Positions 19,051 through 30,687 are shown, counted from the stretch's first letter. The stretch is 53,868 nt of DNA from Lachnospiraceae bacterium (GCA_029008035.1 JAQXIY010000007.1:1-53868), one strand, 5' to 3'. Program-made: numbers and translations. Notes: generated from the sequence alone by a model not told the origin.

Positions 19051-20724
19051 TTACGCTGTAGGTAATTTGTAAGAACTCTTCAAAGATACAATTCTGTTAA
19101 ACACCAAGCGTTCCTTGGAGGAATCCTTTGCATCCACGCAGAAGAATCCCTGGCGCACAAACTGAAAACTGTCGTAAGCTTTGGCATCTGCGACAGATGG
19201 TTCCACAAAACAATGATCAAGTACGGTCAAAGAGTTTGGATTTAAATTCAGGCTTCCATCTTCGTTGTATACTCCAGCCTCTTCATCCACAATATTCTCA
19301 TAGAGACGAATGGTTGCCGGTATGGCTGTGTCGCAGGCCACCCAGTGAATGGTGCCCTTGACCTTGCGGCCGTCCGGACTGTTTCCACCTCTGGAATCCG
19401 GGTCATAGGTACAGTGAATCTCTGTGATTTTGCCGTTTTCGTCCTTCACAAAACTGTTACATGTGACAAAGTATGCATTCATAAGGCGAACTTCGTTGCC
19501 CGGAAACATACGGAAGTACTTCTTAGGGGGTTCTTCCATAAAGTCATCACTGTCAATGTAAATCTCTCTTGCAAAAGGCACCTGACGTGTGCCAAGGGCT
19601 TCGTTCTCCAAGTTGTTTGGAACTTCCAGGTATTCCACCTGTCCCTCCGGATAGTTGTCGATGACAACCTTAATGGGATTTAACACAGCCATGACTCTGG
19701 ACTTCTTGGTCTTCAAATCCTCACGGATACAGTACTCAAGCATTGCATAATCCACAGAGGAATTACTCTTTGACACGCCACACAATTCCACAAACTTGGC
19801 AATGGACTCCGGAGTAAAACCGCGACGGCGCAGGGCTGCGATAGACACCAGTCTGGGGTCATCCCAACCGTCTACAATGCCCTCTTCCACCAAACGCTTA
19901 ATGTAACGCTTTCCGGTAACCACGTTTGTCAGATACATCTTGGCAAACTCAATCTGTCGAGGCGGCTTCTCAAATCCCACTTCACGAACCACCCAGTCAT
20001 ACAGAGGGCGGTGATCCTCAAATTCCAGGGTACAGATGGAATGGGTAATTCCCTCGATAGCATCCTCAATGGGGTGTGCGAAGTCATACATTGGGTAAAT
20101 ACACCACTTATCTCCTGTGTTGTGATGCGTCATATGCGCCACGCGATAAAGAATGGGATCACGCATGTTAATGTTAGGTGAAGACATGTCAATTCTGGCA
20201 CGGAGAACCATGGTTCCGTCCTCATATTTGCCGTCCTTCATATCCCGGAAAATCTGAAGATTCTCCTCAATGCTGCGATTGCAATTAGGATCATCCTTAC
20301 CGGGCTCGGTCAAAGTACCTCTATACTGGCGAATCTCATCCGGGCTCAAATCAGAGCAGTAAGCTTTGCCCTTCTTAATCAGGGTAATGGCAGCCTCATA
20401 CATCTGGTCAAAGTAATCAGAGGCAAAATACAGGTGTTCCTTCCAATCTGCCCCCAACCACTGAATATCGGCTTTGATTGACTCCACAAATTCCTCCCGT
20501 TCCTTGGTGGGATTGGTGTCGTCAAAACGCATATGAAATTCGCCGTTATACTTCTTAGCCAGTCCGTAATTCAACAAGATGGACTTGGCATGTCCAATGT
20601 GAAGGTAACCGTTAGGCTCCGGGGGAAAACGAGTGCATACGGTGTCATATACTCCCTCTGCCAAATCCTTGTCGATCTCTAATTCAATAAAATTTTTTGA
20701 TACGATTTCTTTTTCGTTGTCCAT
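19051..20724 (-). CDS. glnS: glutaminyl-tRNA synthetase
   Basis: A 557-residue class I synthetase charging tRNA-Gln directly. The HIGH motif lies in [15 protein letters not shown] (about 34-48), the KMSKS equivalent in [10 protein letters not shown], and the C-terminal anticodon-binding beta-barrels are complete. [13 protein letters not shown]-type residues ([12 protein letters not shown]) separate GlnRS from GluRS. Direct GlnRS is common in Lachnospiraceae. It lies downstream of the rhomboid-like gene and 18 nt before DUF2225. Confidence 0.95.
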   Translation of the reverse strand: MDNEKEIVSKNFIELEIDKDLAEGVYDTVCTRFPPEPNGYLHIGHAKSILLNYGLAKKYNGEFHMRFDDTNPTKEREEFVESIKADIQWLGADWKEHLYFASDYFDQMYEAAITLIKKGKAYCSDLSPDEIRQYRGTLTEPGKDDPNCNRSIEENLQIFRDMKDGKYEDGTMVLRARIDMSSPNINMRDPILYRVAHMTHHNTGDKWCIYPMYDFAHPIEDAIEGITHSICTLEFEDHRPLYDWVVREVGFEKPPRQIEFAKMYLTNVVTGKRYIKRLVEEGIVDGWDDPRLVSIAALRRRGFTPESIAKFVELCGVSKSNSSVDYAMLEYCIREDLKTKKSRVMAVLNPIKVVIDNYPEGQVEYLEVPNNLENEALGTRQVPFAREIYIDSDDFMEEPPKKYFRMFPGNEVRLMNAYFVTCNSFVKDENGKITEIHCTYDPDSRGGNSPDGRKVKGTIHWVACDTAIPATIRLYENIVDEEAGVYNEDGSLNLNPNSLTVLDHCFVEPSVADAKAYDSFQFVRQGFFCVDAKDSSKERLVFNRIVSLKSSYKLPTA

Positions 20725-20755
20725 GAATGTGTTCCTCTTTCTATCTTTATGTCCT

Positions 20756-21646
20756 TTATTCTACGTGCTTATGTGTGAACAAATGGTCACTGCAATATTC
20801 ATAATTGCCGTTACACTTAGAGCAGAAACGGAATTCCAGTTCCGGATTGGTAAGCTCTGTACGGCCGCAAATGGCACACTTATGTCTGCTGATGGGGCCG
20901 TTTCGATGAGATGATGTCTGTCCCTGATTCTGGTTTTGGCTCTGTCCCTGGCGCACCTTGCGTTTGAATTCGTTGCGCCTGTGGATATCCCGGGGATCTA
21001 TGCGCTTATAATTTCTGGTGGACAGATAAAAAATGCCAAAGTTCAACAGAGAAGAAATAATCGCCACTCTGTCTGCCCAGTCTGAACCAATGAGGCTAAA
21101 TACAATCATTACCGCGTAAAATACAGCCATCCATTTCATCTTAATCGGTATGATGAAGTACAAGAGCACCTGCATATCCGGAAAACAGGTGGCAAATGCC
21201 AAAAAGATGGTAAGGTTGATGTAACGCATGGTGTAGTTGTTCATCCCCACCATATGGAACGGCGAGCCGGTAGCCAGGGTATAAATCCCGTACACCACAA
21301 AGGCTCCCAGAACGGTAAATATCATTCCGCCAAAAATATACAAATTAAAGCGGAAAGAACCCCATGCATTTTCCAGGGCATTGCCCAGTTGGTAATACAA
21401 AAGCAGCATAATCATCAGATAGAGTATGCTGGTACTCTCAGGAATCATAATCCAGGTTATCAGACGCCAAATCTGAAATTTGTGAATGATAAAATAGGGT
21501 TCCAATGTCATTAGGCTCACAATGCTTGTGTGACTAAGCGAACCAAACAGTGTCAAAAGATATCCGATGACATAGATGATAATAAGATATCGCATCAGAT
21601 TGGGAATAGCGTATTTTCCGAGCTTTTTCTCCAGCTTATTTAACAT
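20756..21646 (-). CDS. rhomboid-like (probably non-proteolytic) membrane protein with C-terminal zinc ribbon
   Basis: A 296-residue protein from the ATG at 21646 (AGGAG 10 nt upstream); the longer frame to 21700 has no ribosome site. Five or six membrane helices in a rhomboid/derlin-like order ([23 protein letters not shown]) are followed by a charged linker and a zinc ribbon CAICG...CSKC...C. I see no GxSG nucleophile and no catalytic His in the later helices, so it is likely a pseudo-rhomboid. Its partner or client is unknown. It leads the run to glnS behind a consensus promoter. Confidence 0.7.
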   Translation of the reverse strand: MLNKLEKKLGKYAIPNLMRYLIIIYVIGYLLTLFGSLSHTSIVSLMTLEPYFIIHKFQIWRLITWIMIPESTSILYLMIMLLLYYQLGNALENAWGSFRFNLYIFGGMIFTVLGAFVVYGIYTLATGSPFHMVGMNNYTMRYINLTIFLAFATCFPDMQVLLYFIIPIKMKWMAVFYAVMIVFSLIGSDWADRVAIISSLLNFGIFYLSTRNYKRIDPRDIHRRNEFKRKVRQGQSQNQNQGQTSSHRNGPISRHKCAICGRTELTNPELEFRFCSKCNGNYEYCSDHLFTHKHVE

Positions 21647-21730
21647 ATATAACAATCTCCTTCGCCATAAAAGAATGGGCAAGTTTTTTATGCAAGACAT
21701 ACTTTGAGACAGTAGTGCATAATTATTTTA

Positions 21731-21759
21731 ATTATAGGTGGACAAATGTATTTTGTCAA
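21731..21759 (-). promoter_or_regulatory. consensus sigma-A promoter of the rhomboid-glnS run
   Basis: On the minus strand a perfect TTGACA (21754-21759) and perfect TATAAT (21731-21736) are separated by exactly 17 nt. It lies about 85 nt upstream of the rhomboid-like start and probably drives glnS, DUF2225 and the AAA+ gene as well. Confidence 0.8.
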
Positions 21760-21771
21760 CGAATCTGTTTC

Positions 21772-21800
21772 TTGTTTTTTGTCGATTGATGTCGTATAAT
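21772..21800 (+). promoter_or_regulatory. predicted promoter of the dehydratase activase gene
   Basis: TTGTTT (21772-21777), 17-nt spacer, TATAAT (21795-21800), divergent from and close to the minus-strand consensus promoter. The start ATG follows at 21874 after GAGG. Confidence 0.6.
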
Positions 21801-21873
21801 AGGTGTGTTTGCATCAAAATAATTATAATAAGAAATTACCCATAAAATAACCGGGAAAGAGGATTACAAAACT

Positions 21874-24800
21874 ATGAATAACAAATTGTACAAGTTGGGA
21901 ATTGATATCGGCTCTACCACCGTCAAGATTGCACTTCTTGATCAGGAGGATGAACTTATTTTTTCTGATTACGAAAGACATTTTGCCAATATTCAGGAGA
22001 CCTTAAGTGATTTGCTGCACAAGGCTTTCGACGTAACCGGAGAGGTTATGGTTTCGCCTATTATCACCGGTTCCGGCGGACTGACTCTGGCAAAACATCT
22101 TGATATCGACTTCGTGCAAGAGGTGATTGCAGTATCTACTTCCCTGACTCACTACGCACCCCAGACAGATGTGGCCATTGAGTTGGGCGGAGAGGACGCC
22201 AAGATTATCTATTTTGAGAACGGCAATGTGGAACAGCGTATGAATGGTATCTGTGCAGGTGGTACAGGCTCCTTTATCGACCAGATGGCATCTCTGATTC
22301 AGACGGATGCTGCCGGATTGAACGAATATGCCAAGAACTATCAGGAGATCTATCCTATTGCTGCCCGTTGTGGTGTGTTTGCCAAGACAGACATTCAGCC
22401 ACTGATTAATGAAGGTGCTACCAAGGAGGATTTGGCGGCCTCCATTTTCCAGGCGGTGGTAAACCAGACCATCTCCGGGCTGGCTTGTGGCAAGCCAATC
22501 CGTGGACATGTTGCTTTTTTGGGCGGTCCTCTTCACTTTTTAGACCAACTGAAGCGCACTTTTATCCGCACACTGAATCTGGATGATGCGCACGCCATTA
22601 CGCCTGATAACTCACACCTTTTTGCCGCCATCGGTTCCGCTTTGAATTACAAGCCGGAGAAGTCCTTTGCCCTCACAGATATTATGGCTCGACTCTCCTC
22701 CGATATACATATGGATTTTGAGGTTGCCCGTATGGAACCTCTCTTTGCCACTCAGGAAGAGTATGACGCCTTCTGCTCTCGTCACAGCAACAATCATGTG
22801 ACTACAGCAGACATTTCCCAGTATCACGGCAAGGCTTTTCTCGGAATTGATGCCGGTTCCACTACCACCAAGTTAGCGCTTGTGGATGAGGACGGCAATC
22901 TGCTGTACTCCTTTTACAGCAGCAACAACGGAAGTCCCCTGTTGACTTCTATCAGTGCCATTCAGGAAATCTACCGCAAGTTGCCGGAAGATGCTCATAT
23001 TGTCCACTCCTGCTCTACCGGATATGGAGAGGCCCTCCTAAAATCCGCTTTGATGCTGGATGAGGGAGAAGTAGAGACAGTGGCGCATTACTATGCAGCT
23101 GCTCATTTCAACCCGGATGTGGACTGTATCCTTGACATCGGCGGTCAAGATATGAAATGCATCAAAATCAAAGACCAGACCGTTGACTCGGTACAGCTTA
23201 ACGAGGCATGTTCCTCCGGTTGCGGTTCCTTTATTGAGACCTTTGCCAAATCACTAAACTACTCTGTTCAGGATTTTGCCAAGGAGGCTCTTTTTGCAGC
23301 GCACCCCATCGATTTGGGAACGCGGTGCACCGTATTTATGAACTCGAAAGTAAAACAAGCCCAGAAGGAAGGTGCTTCTGTTGCAGACATTTCCTCCGGT
23401 CTTGCCTACTCCGTTATCAAAAATGCACTGTTTAAGGTTATCAAGCTGACAGACGCCGCAGATTTAGGAAAGAATATCGTTGTACAGGGCGGAACTTTCT
23501 ACAACGATGCAGTGCTTAGAAGTTTTGAAAAAATTGCCGGGGTAGAGGCCATTCGCCCGGATATTGCCGGTATTATGGGCGCCTTTGGTGCCGCTTTGAT
23601 TGCAAGGGAGCGATATGAAGACAGTCCAAACACCAGTATGCTTACCATTGACCAGATCAATGAGCTGACTTTTACCACGGAGCTGTCCCGTTGCCCACAC
23701 TGCAACAATCACTGCCTGCTTACCATCAACAAGTTTTCAGACGACCGATCCTTTATCACCGGTAACCGCTGCGAAAGAGGTCTTGGTCTGGAGAAAAACA
23801 AAGAGAATATTCCAAATCTTTATGATTACAAATACAAGCGTCTCTTCGGCTACAAGCCATTGAAGAAAGACGAGGCACCTCGTGGAACAGTAGGTCTTCC
23901 CCGAGTGCTGAATATGTACGAGAATTATCCATATTGGGCCACCTTTTTCAAGGAACTGGGCTTTGCCACCGTTCTGTCACCGCGCTCTACCAGACAGGTA
24001 TATGAGTTAGGCATCGACTCCATCCCCAGCGAATCCGAGTGTTACCCTGCCAAGCTGGCACACGGTCACGTGCAATGGCTGATTAACAAGGGTGTAGACT
24101 TTATCTTCTACCCCTGCATCCCCTACGAGCGGGATGAATTTCCTGATTCTGACAACCATTACAACTGCCCCATTGTCACATCTTACGCAGAGAACATTAA
24201 GAACAATGTGGAGGACATCACCAGCGGAAAAATGCGCTTTTTGAATCCATTTATGGCCTTTACCTCTGAGGAAATTCTCACCAATCAATTGGTTAAGGTA
24301 TTTGCCAAAGAATTCCCGGAGATTAGCGCCGGTGACATCCAAAAAGCCGCTCACGCCGCATGGTTGGAACAGGAACATTTTCGTCAGGATATGGCAAAGC
24401 AGGGTGAAGAAGTTCTCAAGTATATGGAGGAAGCCGGCCGTCGGGGCATCGTGCTCTGTGGTCGTCCATACCACGTGGACCCGGAGATTAACCACGGTAT
24501 ACCGGATATGATTAACTCCTACGGCATCGCTGTGTTAACAGAGGACTCCGTATCTCATCTGGGCAATGTGGAGCGACCTTTGATTGTTATGGACCAGTGG
24601 ATGTTCCACTCCCGTATGTATGCTGCAGCCAACTATGTAAAGACAAGAGATGATTTGGATGTGATTCAGCTCAACTCCTTCGGTTGCGGTGTCGATGCTG
24701 TTACTACCGACTGTGTCAGCGATATCTTAAACGGCTCCGGCAAGATTTACACTTGCCTTAAGATTGACGAGGTAAATAACTTAGGCGCAGCACGTATTCG

Positions 24801-26118
24801 TATCCGCTCTCTGCTCGCTGCCATTCGCGTAAGAGAGCGCCGCAAAATGAAGCGTACGATCCAGCCATCCAACTACAATCGTGTGGTATTTACAGAGGAG
24901 ATGCGCAAGAACTACACCATCCTCTGTCCACAGATGTCGCCCATACATTTTGAGCTATTGCAGCCTGCATTCCAGGCATCCGGTTACAATCTGGTGATTC
25001 CGGATGTGCCAACCAGAGAATGTGTGGATTACGGTCTTCGCTTTGTGAACAATGATGCCTGCTATCCTTCTGTTATTGTAGTGGGTCAGTTGATGGCTGC
25101 CATTCAGTCAGGGGATTTTGATATGACAAAAACTGCGGTACTGATTTCCCAGACCGGTGGCGGATGTCGTGCAAGCAATTACATTGGATTTTATCGCCGT
25201 GCCCTGGAAAAGGCAGGTTATCCCGACGTACCTGTCATTTCCATTAACTTGAATGGTTTCGAGAAGAATCCGGGATTTAAGCTGACTCCAAAGCTGATCC
25301 AGCATGGGCTGTACGCTTTGATATTTGGAGACATTTTTATGCGTTGCGTATACCGTGTTCGTCCTTATGAGGCCAAACCGGGCTCCACGGATGCACTCCA
25401 CGACAAATGGCGCAAAAAAGTCATCGAATTTGTCACAAGAGACAGCATCCTATCCCACAGGGAATACAAGAAGATGTGTCGGGATATTATCCATGACTTT
25501 GACACCTTGCCGGTGCTTGATGTAAAGAAGCCCCGTGTTGGCATTGTAGGTGAGATTCTTGTGAAATTCCATCCGGCTGCCAACAACCACTTGGCAGAAT
25601 TGTTGGAGTCTGAGGGTGCAGAGGCTGTGGTACCGGATTTGACCGACTTTTTGTTATACTGCTTCTACAACACTAACTTTAAGCACGAAAATCTGGGTGT
25701 TTCCAAGAAATCTCAGATTTTCTGCAACGCAGGTATTAAATTCTTCGAGTGGCTGCGAAAGGATGCCAGAAAAGCATTTGTTGCCAGTGAGCGTTTTACA
25801 CCGCCGGCATACATAGATGAGACTGCTGCCAGAGCAGAGCACGTTGTTTCTATGGGTAATCAGACAGGAGAGGGATGGTTCTTGACCGGTGAAATGCTGG
25901 AATTGATTCACGACAACGTGCCCAATATCGTCTGTATTCAGCCGTTTGGCTGTCTGCCAAACCACGTAGTTGGAAAGGGTGTTATCAAAAAGATACGAAC
26001 CGAAAATCCAGCAGCTAACATCGTTGCCATAGACTACGACCCGGGAGCATCCGAGGTAAATCAGTTGAATCGAATCAAACTGATGCTCTCCACGGCCAAC
26101 AAGAATTTGAACAAATAG
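21874..26118 (+). CDS. fused acyl-CoA dehydratase activase, 2-hydroxyglutaryl-CoA dehydratase activator type
   Basis: A 1414-residue cytoplasmic protein. Two BadF/BadG/BcrA/D ASKHA ATPase domains start at [13 protein letters not shown] (about 9) and [13 protein letters not shown] (about 325), each with GGTGS/GGQD-type and CxxGCGSF-type cysteine regions that would hold a [4Fe-4S] cluster. A CPHCNNHC cluster (about 608) and DUF2229/HgdB-like domains (about 670-1400) follow. HgdC-type activases reduce radical dehydratases using ATP; the large fused form is common in Clostridia but its substrate is generally unassigned. No dehydratase subunits are next to it. It has its own promoter and a strong terminator. 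Confidence 0.88.
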   Translation: MNNKLYKLGIDIGSTTVKIALLDQEDELIFSDYERHFANIQETLSDLLHKAFDVTGEVMVSPIITGSGGLTLAKHLDIDFVQEVIAVSTSLTHYAPQTDVAIELGGEDAKIIYFENGNVEQRMNGICAGGTGSFIDQMASLIQTDAAGLNEYAKNYQEIYPIAARCGVFAKTDIQPLINEGATKEDLAASIFQAVVNQTISGLACGKPIRGHVAFLGGPLHFLDQLKRTFIRTLNLDDAHAITPDNSHLFAAIGSALNYKPEKSFALTDIMARLSSDIHMDFEVARMEPLFATQEEYDAFCSRHSNNHVTTADISQYHGKAFLGIDAGSTTTKLALVDEDGNLLYSFYSSNNGSPLLTSISAIQEIYRKLPEDAHIVHSCSTGYGEALLKSALMLDEGEVETVAHYYAAAHFNPDVDCILDIGGQDMKCIKIKDQTVDSVQLNEACSSGCGSFIETFAKSLNYSVQDFAKEALFAAHPIDLGTRCTVFMNSKVKQAQKEGASVADISSGLAYSVIKNALFKVIKLTDAADLGKNIVVQGGTFYNDAVLRSFEKIAGVEAIRPDIAGIMGAFGAALIARERYEDSPNTSMLTIDQINELTFTTELSRCPHCNNHCLLTINKFSDDRSFITGNRCERGLGLEKNKENIPNLYDYKYKRLFGYKPLKKDEAPRGTVGLPRVLNMYENYPYWATFFKELGFATVLSPRSTRQVYELGIDSIPSESECYPAKLAHGHVQWLINKGVDFIFYPCIPYERDEFPDSDNHYNCPIVTSYAENIKNNVEDITSGKMRFLNPFMAFTSEEILTNQLVKVFAKEFPEISAGDIQKAAHAAWLEQEHFRQDMAKQGEEVLKYMEEAGRRGIVLCGRPYHVDPEINHGIPDMINSYGIAVLTEDSVSHLGNVERPLIVMDQWMFHSRMYAAANYVKTRDDLDVIQLNSFGCGVDAVTTDCVSDILNGSGKIYTCLKIDEVNNLGAARIRIRSLLAAIRVRERRKMKRTIQPSNYNRVVFTEEMRKNYTILCPQMSPIHFELLQPAFQASGYNLVIPDVPTRECVDYGLRFVNNDACYPSVIVVGQLMAAIQSGDFDMTKTAVLISQTGGGCRASNYIGFYRRALEKAGYPDVPVISINLNGFEKNPGFKLTPKLIQHGLYALIFGDIFMRCVYRVRPYEAKPGSTDALHDKWRKKVIEFVTRDSILSHREYKKMCRDIIHDFDTLPVLDVKKPRVGIVGEILVKFHPAANNHLAELLESEGAEAVVPDLTDFLLYCFYNTNFKHENLGVSKKSQIFCNAGIKFFEWLRKDARKAFVASERFTPPAYIDETAARAEHVVSMGNQTGEGWFLTGEMLELIHDNVPNIVCIQPFGCLPNHVVGKGVIKKIRTENPAANIVAIDYDPGASEVNQLNRIKLMLSTANKNLNK

Positions 26119-26136
26119 TAGATTATCACTACATAA

Positions 26137-26178
26137 AAATGGGTAGGAAAGATATCAAATATCATCTCCTACCCATTT
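26137..26178. terminator. bidirectional terminator
   Basis: Arms AAATGGGTAGGA and TCCTACCCATTT form a 12-bp stem, with T/A tracts at both sides. It separates the activase (plus) from the convergent DUF5684 gene. Confidence 0.88.
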
Positions 26179-26182
26179 AGTT

Positions 26183-26671
26183 TTATTTATCCTCTACTAC
26201 AACCGATTCCGGCGTTACATCATTGCCGACATTATCCTGTGCAAATGCATATGTAGAACTCTCAAACCCCAAAATGCAGATAAAGATTGGTTGAAGCAAA
26301 AGCAATCCCCAGGCAAAAACTCTCTCATGACCAAACGCCTCTGCCAAATCAGCGTACATCTTATATTGTAATACTAAGACGTAAACCATAACTGCAATGA
26401 CAGCAATAAAAAAGACAACGCCTGCCATGATTCCTCCTACACTTGTGGCTATGATACCATAGGAAATGATTCCGCCGGCTGCCACTGAGAGCACAATCAT
26501 AATAATGCCTGCCACAATCATTTTCACAAAGCCATCATTATGGGCAATCTTGAAAAGCATATACACGTTATAGATAGGAATCAGGCATTTCCATCCCGGC
26601 TCCCCTGCTTTGATAAACACTTTCCATAGTGCAACAATAAGTAAAACTGACAATGCGATTGAAATAATCAT
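26183..26671 (-). CDS. DUF5684-like small membrane protein
   Basis: 162 residues with about four membrane helices. The start IISIALSVLLIVALWKVFIKAGEPGWKCLIPIYNVY contains AGxPGWKxLIPxYN, the hallmark of DUF5684-type proteins often annotated near signal peptidases. Function is unknown. The acidic tail (EDK end) faces the cytoplasm or exterior. It starts 12 nt after the GGDEF/EAL gene on the same strand. Confidence 0.72.
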   Translation of the reverse strand: MIISIALSVLLIVALWKVFIKAGEPGWKCLIPIYNVYMLFKIAHNDGFVKMIVAGIIMIVLSVAAGGIISYGIIATSVGGIMAGVVFFIAVIAVMVYVLVLQYKMYADLAEAFGHERVFAWGLLLLQPIFICILGFESSTYAFAQDNVGNDVTPESVVVEDK

Positions 26672-26682
26672 ATATTTTCCTC

Positions 26683-28737
26683 CTAAATATTATTCAAGAA
26701 TCTCTCCTTAAACTCCTCTGCCGGAATAGGACGCGACAACAAATATCCCTGGTACATATCACAACATTTGTCACGCAGACTCTGCCGGTCTTCATCCGTC
26801 TCTACCCCTTCTGCAATGACATAAAGCCCCAGATCGTGACTCATCTCAATGATATAAGAAATCAGCTTATCCACTTTCGGATTCTTCATCTTGACAATGA
26901 AGGAACGATCTAATTTCACTGTGTCAATGCCATCCAGAGTAAGCATTGGAAATGAGGAATATTCCGTCCCCACATCATCTAAGGAAACGCCAAATCCCAA
27001 CCCTTTCAATTCTGCTATATCCTTCTCCATACGCATATTGTCCATGGTCTGGGCAGATTCTGTAATCTCAAACTCCAACTGACTACGAGAAAATGAATAT
27101 CGGTTACAGATAGAAATTATCTTATATATGTAGTCATTCTCAGCCATAGTGACGCGAGACATATTCACTGAAATTTTGAATTGGTGGTTTCCCTTTCTGG
27201 CAAGTCTCTCCAAAAATTTGCACGCCTCTTCCAGAATGAAATAATCAATCAGGGAAATCAATTTCTCCTGTTCAAAAATGGGAACAAATTCGTATGGCGA
27301 CACCACCTCTCCTTGCGGAGTGATTTTTCGCACAAGAGCCTCCGCCCCTACAATGTTGGTATCCTGAATATTAGACTTTGGTTGAAGGTACATCACATAT
27401 CTTCCCTGCTCCAACTCTGCCATCAAATCCTCCAACATTTTAGAGCGATGCTTGGATTTCACCGCCCGCTTGCCCTCGTAATAACGCTGTTTCTCCACAT
27501 ACATCAACTGCTCCGCCTGACTGGCACGGCGCTTGATATCAGAAACGCTCTCCTTCCAAATATATCCCACGCTGGCAATTTCATCATAATCAAAGACGCG
27601 GTTTAAAACAATCTTCATCCGTTGCTGGAATTCCATTTTATCGATATTGGGAATCACCACCACAAACTCATCTCCACTGATACGGAAGACATGTTCTTTG
27701 GAAAATGCCTCAATTAAAATTCGGGCAAAGTTTGAAATCATATGGTCCCCTTGAAGATGTCCCATGGTATCATTAATCTCCTTCAGTCCATTGACATCAG
27801 CAAAAACAATCCCCACATGATGCTGGCGATTTTTCTTGCAATATGCAATGTACTGGTCGTAGGAATTCCTGTTCTTCACCCCTGTCAGAGCATCACGATA
27901 ACTCATGTCCAGAAGCATCTCATGGTTCTCTCTCAGTTCTTCCTCCTGAACAACCTCCTTGGTCACATTCTGGAAGGTGACATAATAATTTCGGCAGCCA
28001 TCACTTACCTGCTTAGAGGAGCACTGAGAATATATCCAAACGTTGTTGGTATCACTTGAGCCGCGCAGTCGGAACCTGCAGTCAGCCACAGGATTTTCCT
28101 TGCTCTGCTCTAACATATCACGAACCAGATAGGCATCATCCTCGTGGCAAAAAGTATATATGCTCTGATTAAACAACATCATCAACTGTTCCTTAGACCA
28201 GTCACGCACAACGCCATCCAATACATAGCCCACAGAATTTGAAAAATCCACCAGAGAATCATTGACAGCAATGGTGGTTGTTTTATCATGTTCCTGAGAA
28301 AAAATCAACATTCCCAACGGCACGTTATTGGCAATGTCCATCCACATATTGTTGGACTCCTCCAACTTAATCTGCTCCCCTATGAGCTGTGAGATATTGA
28401 TATAGGAAATACAGAGAACTTCTTCTCCATCCAGTTCATTTCGTTTATAGTCTCCTAAGACCCAAATAACGTTATTCTTCTTTTGAACCATCCGAAATGC
28501 TTTGCCCTCATATCCGGCTTCTGTAACACGGGGAAACACATGAGCCACCCGCTTCCTATCTGCCGGATAGACAAGTTCTGCCATATCCATACCTTCATCT
28601 AGGGCAGTTTGCAGTTCTTCTCTATCATATCCCAACATAGCAGCAAAGCCATCGTTAAAATATAGCACAGAATAATGATTGTTCTCCAGCACTTTTAAGA
28701 TAATCATCCCCGACTGAAATCGATTGAGTATGTCCAT
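26683..28737 (-). CDS. PAS-GGDEF-EAL cyclic-di-GMP signalling protein
   Basis: From the ATG at 28737 (GGGGGA upstream) the protein is 684 residues with no membrane segment. Two PAS-like domains (about 10-110 and 130-270) precede GGDEF (about 275-430), whose active-site motif is SGDEF, and EAL (about 440-680). EAL retains EALVR, an altered DDVGTEYSS in place of DDFGTGYSS, KLDRSF and AEGVET. Synthesis and hydrolysis of c-di-GMP are both plausible; the SGDEF and DDVGTE variants leave net activity open. No effector gene is adjacent. Confidence 0.88.
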   Translation of the reverse strand: MDILNRFQSGMIILKVLENNHYSVLYFNDGFAAMLGYDREELQTALDEGMDMAELVYPADRKRVAHVFPRVTEAGYEGKAFRMVQKKNNVIWVLGDYKRNELDGEEVLCISYINISQLIGEQIKLEESNNMWMDIANNVPLGMLIFSQEHDKTTTIAVNDSLVDFSNSVGYVLDGVVRDWSKEQLMMLFNQSIYTFCHEDDAYLVRDMLEQSKENPVADCRFRLRGSSDTNNVWIYSQCSSKQVSDGCRNYYVTFQNVTKEVVQEEELRENHEMLLDMSYRDALTGVKNRNSYDQYIAYCKKNRQHHVGIVFADVNGLKEINDTMGHLQGDHMISNFARILIEAFSKEHVFRISGDEFVVVIPNIDKMEFQQRMKIVLNRVFDYDEIASVGYIWKESVSDIKRRASQAEQLMYVEKQRYYEGKRAVKSKHRSKMLEDLMAELEQGRYVMYLQPKSNIQDTNIVGAEALVRKITPQGEVVSPYEFVPIFEQEKLISLIDYFILEEACKFLERLARKGNHQFKISVNMSRVTMAENDYIYKIISICNRYSFSRSQLEFEITESAQTMDNMRMEKDIAELKGLGFGVSLDDVGTEYSSFPMLTLDGIDTVKLDRSFIVKMKNPKVDKLISYIIEMSHDLGLYVIAEGVETDEDRQSLRDKCCDMYQGYLLSRPIPAEEFKERFLNNI

Positions 28738-28812
28738 TATCTTTCCCCCAAGTAAATACACAAATCCCAAATATAATGTAATATTATACCATAAAAGAAT
28801 ACTGTATGTATA

Positions 28813-29838
28813 TTAGTATCGATTATGGACCTTTTCTGCAAAACAGAGAACATCTTTGATATGAATAGGGGTGCCGTCATCCAAGACAGCGGTTCCCGTC
28901 ATTTTACCAAAGACCTGATGTTGATCGCTGACAATAACCTTGTAGTCCAAATTAGCAGCTCTATCCAGGATAGGTTCAAAATCCATCTCAAATCTGCCAT
29001 CACTGGACGAGAAGTTCCATGGTTTCATATAGCTATCCTCAGGAATATGGAATGTGACATCGTCCAGTTTATGCGCAACGCCATCGTAGAAGATGACATT
29101 TTCCGTTGCGGCCCGGGTGTCTCCAAAACCATAACCAATGTTAAAGCCGAAGGCATGCCCCTCTATGTCGCAGTTGCCGGAACCCCAAAGCCATGTATTG
29201 TCATAGGTCCAAACACCTCTGCCCCAATCCAGCGCGCCAAAATTCCTGTCCGGATGAAACTCGTATCGCTTGCCGTCGTACTCTGCCCAACCGGAGGCCC
29301 TCATACAGTTGATTTTCTGATTGTAATAGAAATGGGCACGCTTTGGCCAAGGGGTTGCAATCACCATAGAATCCATGTCCGGTTGTTGCAATACAATATC
29401 GCAGGTGAAGTCTTTCCCCTTGTAAAATTCTTGAAACTCACAAATGATATGCCTGGTACCCTGCTCCAGTCGATACTGTAGCTTCAGTCTTCCCTTGTCA
29501 TAGACTACATCTCCTTCTGAAGAATTGGCAGGCATATGCAATTTCCCCATAGGAAAAGCATCCAGAATTGTCTCTGTGTGTTCCCACCCCTCTGCGAAAT
29601 TCAAAAGAGACACGGACTGCAGCCCAACGTACCCATCATCGGAAATGGTACAGGCAACTGCGAAATCATCCCCCACAATCAGATAATAATCCCATTCCTT
29701 GATGCGAAATCCCGGGGCTTTGATATCCTCTCTCCGGTATTTCTGCAACTGCCTCCTGGACCATCCCGGTTCTGCAATGTTACCTCTGACGTCCAGCAAT
29801 TTTTGTTCTGTGGTAATCTCGTGATTTCTCGTTGACAT
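28813..29838 (-). CDS. DUF2804 family protein
   Basis: 341 residues from the ATG at 29838, with GGGAGG upstream; a GTG 6 nt earlier falls within the ribosome site. The beta-rich sequence contains RNFGALDWGRGVWTYDNTWLWGSG and FGFNIGYGFGDTRAATENVIFYDG, characteristic of DUF2804. Biochemical function is unknown. It starts 21 nt after the Rpn-nuclease stop, with the dispersed palindrome between them. Confidence 0.8.
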   Translation of the reverse strand: MSTRNHEITTEQKLLDVRGNIAEPGWSRRQLQKYRREDIKAPGFRIKEWDYYLIVGDDFAVACTISDDGYVGLQSVSLLNFAEGWEHTETILDAFPMGKLHMPANSSEGDVVYDKGRLKLQYRLEQGTRHIICEFQEFYKGKDFTCDIVLQQPDMDSMVIATPWPKRAHFYYNQKINCMRASGWAEYDGKRYEFHPDRNFGALDWGRGVWTYDNTWLWGSGNCDIEGHAFGFNIGYGFGDTRAATENVIFYDGVAHKLDDVTFHIPEDSYMKPWNFSSSDGRFEMDFEPILDRAANLDYKVIVSDQHQVFGKMTGTAVLDDGTPIHIKDVLCFAEKVHNRY

Positions 29839-29852
29839 AAGCACCTCCCAAT

Positions 29853-29903
29853 AGTGCCATTAGGGACAGTCACTATTGGCACTCACGTCTGTCCCTACTG
29901 GTT
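29853..29903 (-). repeat. dispersed palindrome, compound copy 2 (in Rpn gene end)
   Basis: Outer arms AGTGCCATTAG and CTATTGGCACT (29853-29883) followed by a second half ACGTCTGTCCCTACTGGTT. In minus orientation it aligns with the 53.27-kb copy over about 50 nt. It supplies the last 14 or so codons and the TAA stop (29860-29862) of the Rpn gene. Confidence 0.8.
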
Positions 29904-30687
29904 CATTAACAATATCTGTATCTATATTATATACGCAAAATGTAAAAGCCGCCAGATATCTTCTGATAATATCTGACGGCTTCGGGAGCATATGCTTTTC
30001 AGCATCGTATGTAGTTAAGATATCGTCCATAAATGCGCTCCTGTTCTCTGTGAGAATCTGTTTTAATATATCGTGTTCCATACAATAAGTTACTGCCATA
30101 TCCACGGCATCTTCCATTGTAAATCCCTGTTCCTGGAACTCTCTTATTTTACCATTGAACTGAATATATTGAAAGAGTTTGCCACATTTCTCAACAATAC
30201 GCTGGTTGTGTCCTTGATTAATGTTCAACACAGTGGCGATACATTCCAAACTAGGCGTGTGTCCATCCGTCGCAAACGCATCCGAAAGCCGCAGTTCCAC
30301 TCTATCAGGAAGTTCATCTTTCCCATTGTAAAATACAATGTACTGCGGTGTTGGAAGTTTCACCAACTTCTTGCCATAAATATCAAAACTATCCCCAACC
30401 AGTTTCTTATACAAACTGCTGAAATAGAATAGTCCGCGCAGAGGCATATTGGGATTGATAGTGCTTTGGTGTTCATAGAGATTCATACTATTATGTATGA
30501 TAAATGAAACATCATTCTTAATCCCAAGATAAACGGCATCGTCTAACGTATTGTACTCCAATTCCTCCGGGTCGCAGTAATCACTATCATTGATAGCATT
30601 ATATAGTTCAAGTAAATCAGCCTTTTCCTTAAGAACATATTTAAACAATACATCCTTAAAGTGACGATTCTGTTTTGTACCCTGCAT
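29860..30687 (-). CDS. Rpn/YhgA-like PD-(D/E)XK nuclease family protein
   Basis: 275 residues beginning KQNRHFKDVLFKYVLKEKADLLELYNAI. NDVSFIIHNSMNLYEHQSTINPNMPLR carries the D...ExQ core of recombination-promoting nuclease/transposase-derived PD-(D/E)XK proteins, with RGLFYFSSLY after it. Rpn proteins cut DNA and promote RecA-independent recombination; in Clostridia many are multicopy and of unknown role. The ribosome site is weak. The gene is flanked by palindrome copies at 29.85 and 30.80 kb, and its C-terminus is encoded by one of them, which suggests transfer or insertion. Confidence 0.78.
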   Translation of the reverse strand: MQGTKQNRHFKDVLFKYVLKEKADLLELYNAINDSDYCDPEELEYNTLDDAVYLGIKNDVSFIIHNSMNLYEHQSTINPNMPLRGLFYFSSLYKKLVGDSFDIYGKKLVKLPTPQYIVFYNGKDELPDRVELRLSDAFATDGHTPSLECIATVLNINQGHNQRIVEKCGKLFQYIQFNGKIREFQEQGFTMEDAVDMAVTYCMEHDILKQILTENRSAFMDDILTTYDAEKHMLPKPSDIIRRYLAAFTFCVYNIDTDIVNEPVGTDVSANSDCP

